Source: Salipiger thiooxidans | GTDB taxonomy: Bacteria > Pseudomonadota > Alphaproteobacteria > Rhodobacterales > Rhodobacteraceae | Direction of reading: 5' to 3' | NCBI RefSeq assembly: GCF_900102075.1 | Contig: NZ_FNAV01000009.1 | Coordinates: forward strand, 186,001 to 250,000 | DNA length: 64,000 nucleotides | Shown: positions 60,633-64,000 of the stretch, piece by piece | Position numbering within the stretch: the first letter of the stretch is position 1 | Layout: every line of letters begins with the position of its first letter | Position numbers and translations under genes: made by a program | Notes under the pieces: generated by a model | What the model was told of the DNA's origin: nothing | The model's database searches: none | What the model saw: the letters and a program-made list of their open reading frames with translations, nothing else

Positions 60633-63080
60633 TCAGCCCTTGCGGAGGAGCCGTGGCGGTCGGGTCAGCCCCGAGGCATCGGGCCAGAGGTCCCCGGCAA
60701 AAGGCGTGCCCGCGTAAAACCGGTTGGCGCCGGTGTTCATCACCTCGATCTCCAGCAGATGTTGACCCGCCGCGACCTCGCCCAGCGGCAGGCGGAACGG
60801 CGCGTGGGACACGGCGCCGTGCTCGGCGCCGTCGAGCCTGACATGGGCCGCACAGGCAAGCCCCGGCAGCTCGAGCGTCAGCGCCATGGGGTCGGTGAGC
60901 GTGAAGCGACAGCTATAGCGCCCGACGCCGGAGAACGCCGGATCGCCCTGTGCCTGCCAGCCCTCCGTCACGCTGATCGCCCGGGCCGCGCCCGATGTCG
61001 CAAGGGTCCAGCCGTCGCGCAGCTCCATGACCGGGACGAGCGCGGGCTTGGGCAGCCACGCTACGTCCGTGACGGGCTCCGCCTGCCGCAAACGAAGCAA
61101 ACGCAACTCCTGCGGGTCGAGCGCCAGTGACAGGCGGCGCGACGGCTCGGGCGGACCGGCCTCGCAGACGAGCCCGGCGCCGAGGGTCAGCTGGGCCTCG
61201 AGTGGCGCGTCGCCCTCGTTGAAGAGTGCCACGCGCCACCAGCCTTCCGCGTCCCGCCCGGCCACGAGGCTGCGCAGCCCGGTGCGTTCGGAGATCTGCG
61301 GCAGGTCGGGGAGCGCGGCGCCGATGTCCTGCTCCTCCGGCATCCCTCGCCAGAGAGGCAGGCCGAGTGCCTCGGCGCGGGCCAGCACCTCCGGGTCCCG
61401 CAAAGCCGTCACCTCCGGCAGCACCAGCGCCGCCACATCTTCACCGTGGATCCGGCACCCGCCGTCCATCGCCGCCAGCCCGTCCTCGTCGACCACCAGC
61501 GGCGGGTGCCCCAGCGCCACCAGCCGCTCGGCCCAGCGGCCGAAGGTCTGCGCATGGGCATGGCGCGGGCCCTCGGTCAGCGCGGTCTCGTAGGGATAGA
61601 GCAGCGCGATGCGGGGGGGCGGCGCGGCGCCTTCGATGAAATCCGCCAGAGCCTCCGCCTCCGAGGCCAGCGCCCCCATCACGGGCCACCATGGTTGCAG
61701 GTTGTAGCCGGGCGCGAAGTCGAACCGCAGGTTGTCGAGCGCCGAAGGCGTGGCATCGCCCTCCGACGCGAAGAGTGCATGCAGGATCACCCGGCTGGCG
61801 CCCAGCATGTGCAAGCGGATGAGCTGCGCCCGCAGCGCCTGCGGCGTCATCTCCCACTGGCCCGCGGCGCGGGTCTCGGAGCGGGAGGCGGTCACGTAGA
61901 GCTCGCACCAGCAGCCGCGGCGACCGCTGGCCCGCGCGATGCTGTCGCCGAGCAATGGGGCAAGCTGGGCGTCGAGGTTGTTGGCGTCCACCGCCGTCAC
62001 GTCGCGCCAGCGGTCGGTGCCGAAGAAATCCGCCGCCAGCGCCGCCCGCGGGTCGATGCTCGAGAACCCGCCATTGAGCGCGAAACTCGCCACGTGCGGC
62101 AGGATCTCGTGCCCGGTGAGCGCCAGCCCGTTACGGTCGCAGAAAGCGCGGAGCGAGCCGAGGAAGCTTTGCTGGAAGAGCGCGGTATAGGTCCGATAGA
62201 CGTGGCTGCGGGTCGCACGCGCTCCGGGCAGATCGCGCAGCAGCGCCGCAAGTTGCAACGCCAGAGGCCCCCGCGCCACGAGTGACGCGGCGAAGCCGTC
62301 GCTCCAGAGCAGGCTGTTGCCGAGATTGCCCGTGCGCCCCTCCCAGTCGTAGAGCACCGGCGCGGGCTGGTCGAAGAACAGGCAGTGCACCGGATCGGGC
62401 AGCAGGCCCGCAAGCGCCCGGGCATAGGGCTCGAGCCCCTTCTCGACGAAGCGCGCCCCGGCCTCGGGCAGCAGGTAGTTGATGACGCGGGAGTTGGCGA
62501 TGCGGGCGCGGGCGAAGAGTGTCCAGCGGGCGCCCTCGGGCAGCGAGTGGTCCAGCCGCGCGGTCATCCCGTCGGCCCCGACGGCCACGATGCGCACCGC
62601 GTCGGTCACGTCGCGCACGCTTCCATCCGCGGACCAGAGCACGGCAGCCACCGGCGCCCAGTCCGCCAGCCGCGGCGCGCCGTCCTCGTGGATCCAGTTG
62701 CGCACCGCCGCGCCGAGGCTCGCACCCAGCGTCGCCCGGATACCGGCGATGGTCGCGTCGCGCCCGGTGCTCTCGGCCCAGAAGAGATGCGTCTCGCGCA
62801 GGTGGTCGGCGCCTTCGACGGTGCGCCCGCCCGCCTGCCCGCTGCTCCAGGCGTAGTCGTCGTAGAGCCCCGCCCGCAGTCCGAGCCCGGCCATGATCCG
62901 CACCGCCTGCGCATAGGCGGCAAGGTACTCGGGCGAGAGGTAGAGCGCGCGCGGCATCGACAGCCGCGCCTGGATGTAGATCGTGCCAAAGCCCTGCGCG
63001 CGGAACCCGGCGAGCTGCGCGCGCATCTCGGCCTCGGTCGGCAGGCCGGACCAGAACCAGTAGGCGTCGAGCCGGCTCAC
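60633..63080 (-). CDS. GH106-like glycosidase
   Basis: An 815-residue protein. The N-terminus (YWFWSGLPTEAEMRAQLAGF, GFGTIYIQARL, LYDDYAWSSGQAGG) fits the GH106-type alpha-L-rhamnosidase catalytic domain. The last ~170 residues look like a galactose-binding beta-sandwich (YSCRFTLTDPMALTLELPGL). There is no signal peptide, so it is cytoplasmic. Catalytic residues were not assigned. It follows eutC by 10 bp, an unexpected partner. Confidence 0.75.
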   Translation of the reverse strand: MSRLDAYWFWSGLPTEAEMRAQLAGFRAQGFGTIYIQARLSMPRALYLSPEYLAAYAQAVRIMAGLGLRAGLYDDYAWSSGQAGGRTVEGADHLRETHLFWAESTGRDATIAGIRATLGASLGAAVRNWIHEDGAPRLADWAPVAAVLWSADGSVRDVTDAVRIVAVGADGMTARLDHSLPEGARWTLFARARIANSRVINYLLPEAGARFVEKGLEPYARALAGLLPDPVHCLFFDQPAPVLYDWEGRTGNLGNSLLWSDGFAASLVARGPLALQLAALLRDLPGARATRSHVYRTYTALFQQSFLGSLRAFCDRNGLALTGHEILPHVASFALNGGFSSIDPRAALAADFFGTDRWRDVTAVDANNLDAQLAPLLGDSIARASGRRGCWCELYVTASRSETRAAGQWEMTPQALRAQLIRLHMLGASRVILHALFASEGDATPSALDNLRFDFAPGYNLQPWWPVMGALASEAEALADFIEGAAPPPRIALLYPYETALTEGPRHAHAQTFGRWAERLVALGHPPLVVDEDGLAAMDGGCRIHGEDVAALVLPEVTALRDPEVLARAEALGLPLWRGMPEEQDIGAALPDLPQISERTGLRSLVAGRDAEGWWRVALFNEGDAPLEAQLTLGAGLVCEAGPPEPSRRLSLALDPQELRLLRLRQAEPVTDVAWLPKPALVPVMELRDGWTLATSGAARAISVTEGWQAQGDPAFSGVGRYSCRFTLTDPMALTLELPGLACAAHVRLDGAEHGAVSHAPFRLPLGEVAAGQHLLEIEVMNTGANRFYAGTPFAGDLWPDASGLTRPPRLLRKG

Positions 63081-63090
63081 GGCGCGCGGC

Positions 63091-63828
63091 TCACTCGATC
63101 AGTATCTTGTCCGAGTTGTCCTTGAGCCCCACGCCCGTCACCCCGAGCTTGAGCGCGTGGCGCACCAGCCAGTCGATCTTGGCCACCGCCTTTTCGGCCG
63201 AGAGCCCGCCGGAATTGTGAATGTTCGACACGCAGTTGCGCGAACTGTCGGGGGTGCCGACCCTGGGGTTGATGGTGAGATAGGCGCCGAGGCTGGTGGT
63301 CAGCGACAGGCCCGGACGCTCGCCGATCACCATGACCACGAGCTTTGCGCCCATGCGCTCGCCAATCTCGTCGCCGATGCCGACGCGGCCCTGCTCGGCC
63401 AGCACGATGGGGCCGAGCTTGAGGTCCGAGAAGGCCCCGACCAGCCCGGTCATCACCTCGGCCGAGTTGGTGTTGACCGCATCCGCCGACAGCCCGTCGG
63501 CGAGCACGATGACCGCGTCGAAGGGCCCCTCGGGGAGAGTGTCTGCATCGCGCTCGCGCAGGCGCCGGCCAAGGTCGGGACGGCGGATGTAGACGCCGCG
63601 GTCCTCGGCACGGCTGTGCACGCGGATCACCTCGGCGCCGCCGATGCCGGCCTCCACGGCCTCCCAGTCGACGGGCTTCCAGATCGCGTCGCGGGCCTTG
63701 GCGTGGCTGAGTTGGAAGTCGAGCACCGACTCGAGGGTGGCAGGGCCGCCCTCGGGGTCGAGCCGCAGCCGCGCGGGCGTCAGGCGGCGCAGGGCGTTGA
63801 AGGCGGGGTGCTTGTCGATCTCGCTCAT
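63091..63828 (-). CDS. eutC: ethanolamine ammonia-lyase small subunit
   Basis: A 245-residue EutC. LRRLTPARLRLDPEGGPATLESVLDFQLSHAKARDAI (only part quoted), SRAEDRGVYIRRPDLGRRL, ADGLSADAVN and the C-terminal NSGGLSAEKA segment are family marks. With EutB and adenosylcobalamin it turns ethanolamine into acetaldehyde and ammonia. The ATG overlaps the eutB stop by 4 bp. Confidence 0.95.
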   Translation of the reverse strand: MSEIDKHPAFNALRRLTPARLRLDPEGGPATLESVLDFQLSHAKARDAIWKPVDWEAVEAGIGGAEVIRVHSRAEDRGVYIRRPDLGRRLRERDADTLPEGPFDAVIVLADGLSADAVNTNSAEVMTGLVGAFSDLKLGPIVLAEQGRVGIGDEIGERMGAKLVVMVIGERPGLSLTTSLGAYLTINPRVGTPDSSRNCVSNIHNSGGLSAEKAVAKIDWLVRHALKLGVTGVGLKDNSDKILIE

Positions 63829-64000
63829 TCTGCGGCCAGTCCCATCCGTTTCATCATTGCGCTCATGTCCGGGATCGCCCGGTCCGGCCCCATCTGCTCG
63901 AGCCCCATCCTGGCGAGCCAGCCCTCGAACTCGGGCGCGGGCCGCGCACCGGAGATCGAGCGCATCCAGCGCCCGTCCTCGAAGGACAGGGTCTGATAGC
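63825..64000 (-). CDS. eutB: ethanolamine ammonia-lyase large subunit, C-terminal end (cut by window edge)
   Basis: The minus-strand frame is open from the window end to a TGA at 63827-63825 and encodes about 57 residues, YQTLSFEDGRW...RPAPEFEGWLARMGL...MMKRMGLAAE. This matches the C-terminal tail of EutB, and the eutB-eutC order with an ATGA overlap supports it. The rest lies outside the window. Confidence 0.85.
   Translation of the reverse strand, partial: YQTLSFEDGRWMRSISGARPAPEFEGWLARMGLEQMGPDRAIPDMSAMMKRMGLAAE

Overview
The window is GC-rich bacterial chromosome, most likely from a roseobacter-type alphaproteobacterium (Rhodobacterales). The grounds are the family mix: a glg operon of the Rhodobacter kind, zapA beside a coiled-coil gene and tkt, a FNR-type box, an L21 with a C-terminal HhH tail, and very common ATGA stop/start overlaps. 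No IS element, prophage, CRISPR array, rRNA operon or origin was seen. The one tRNA is tRNA-Ser(CGA). This is inference from gene families, not a database match.

Layout. 1-16984 (+): the end of a LacI-type regulator, a GH1 beta-glucosidase and glucokinase, then a full glycogen synthesis/breakdown operon (glgP-glgB-glgC-glgA-glgX-malQ-pgm) and a DMT-family exporter. 17272-26074: central carbon and housekeeping genes: an MscS channel (-), enolase (+), zapA with a coiled-coil partner (-), transketolase (+), a DUF808 membrane protein (-), and a GAPDH with NADP-type cofactor residues (+). eno and gap share TGTTAGCG-type LacI-family half-sites. 26278-32183: an FMN reductase, then a minus-strand operon L,D-transpeptidase / LpxD-like acyltransferase / dedicated acyl carrier protein / ketoacyl-ACP synthase, divergent from a MepK-like (DUF882) endopeptidase; this is a cell-envelope island. 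32704-39849: GNAT, rpmA, rplU, a DUF2059 protein, tRNA-Ser, rarA, a small hydrolase, a SUOX-fold secreted protein behind a FNR-type box, and a DUF389 membrane protein.

39935-53459: accessory catabolism. An AcoR-like regulator that has lost the GAFTGA loop sits upstream of an NTF2-FMO monooxygenase. Convergent to it is an operon of aminotransferase, cysteine hydrolase, N-formylglutamate amidohydrolase and a branched-chain-type ABC importer with a fused LivM-LivG protein. Divergent from that operon are an RpiR regulator and a glutamine-synthetase-like ligase. Together they look like uptake and breakdown of an unidentified amine or amide.

53586-60498: one tightly packed operon of GntR regulator, ADP-ribosylglycohydrolase, PfkB kinase, a PotDBCA-type ABC importer and an isochorismatase-fold hydrolase. 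The first three match the E. coli yegW-yegU-yegV set, but the importer and amidase-like enzyme are different. A salvage route for a ribosylated compound, with N-glycosidic cleavage, sugar phosphorylation and base deamidation, is the best candidate for an undescribed system here. 60633-64000 (-): eutB (cut by the window edge), eutC and a GH106-like glycosidase.
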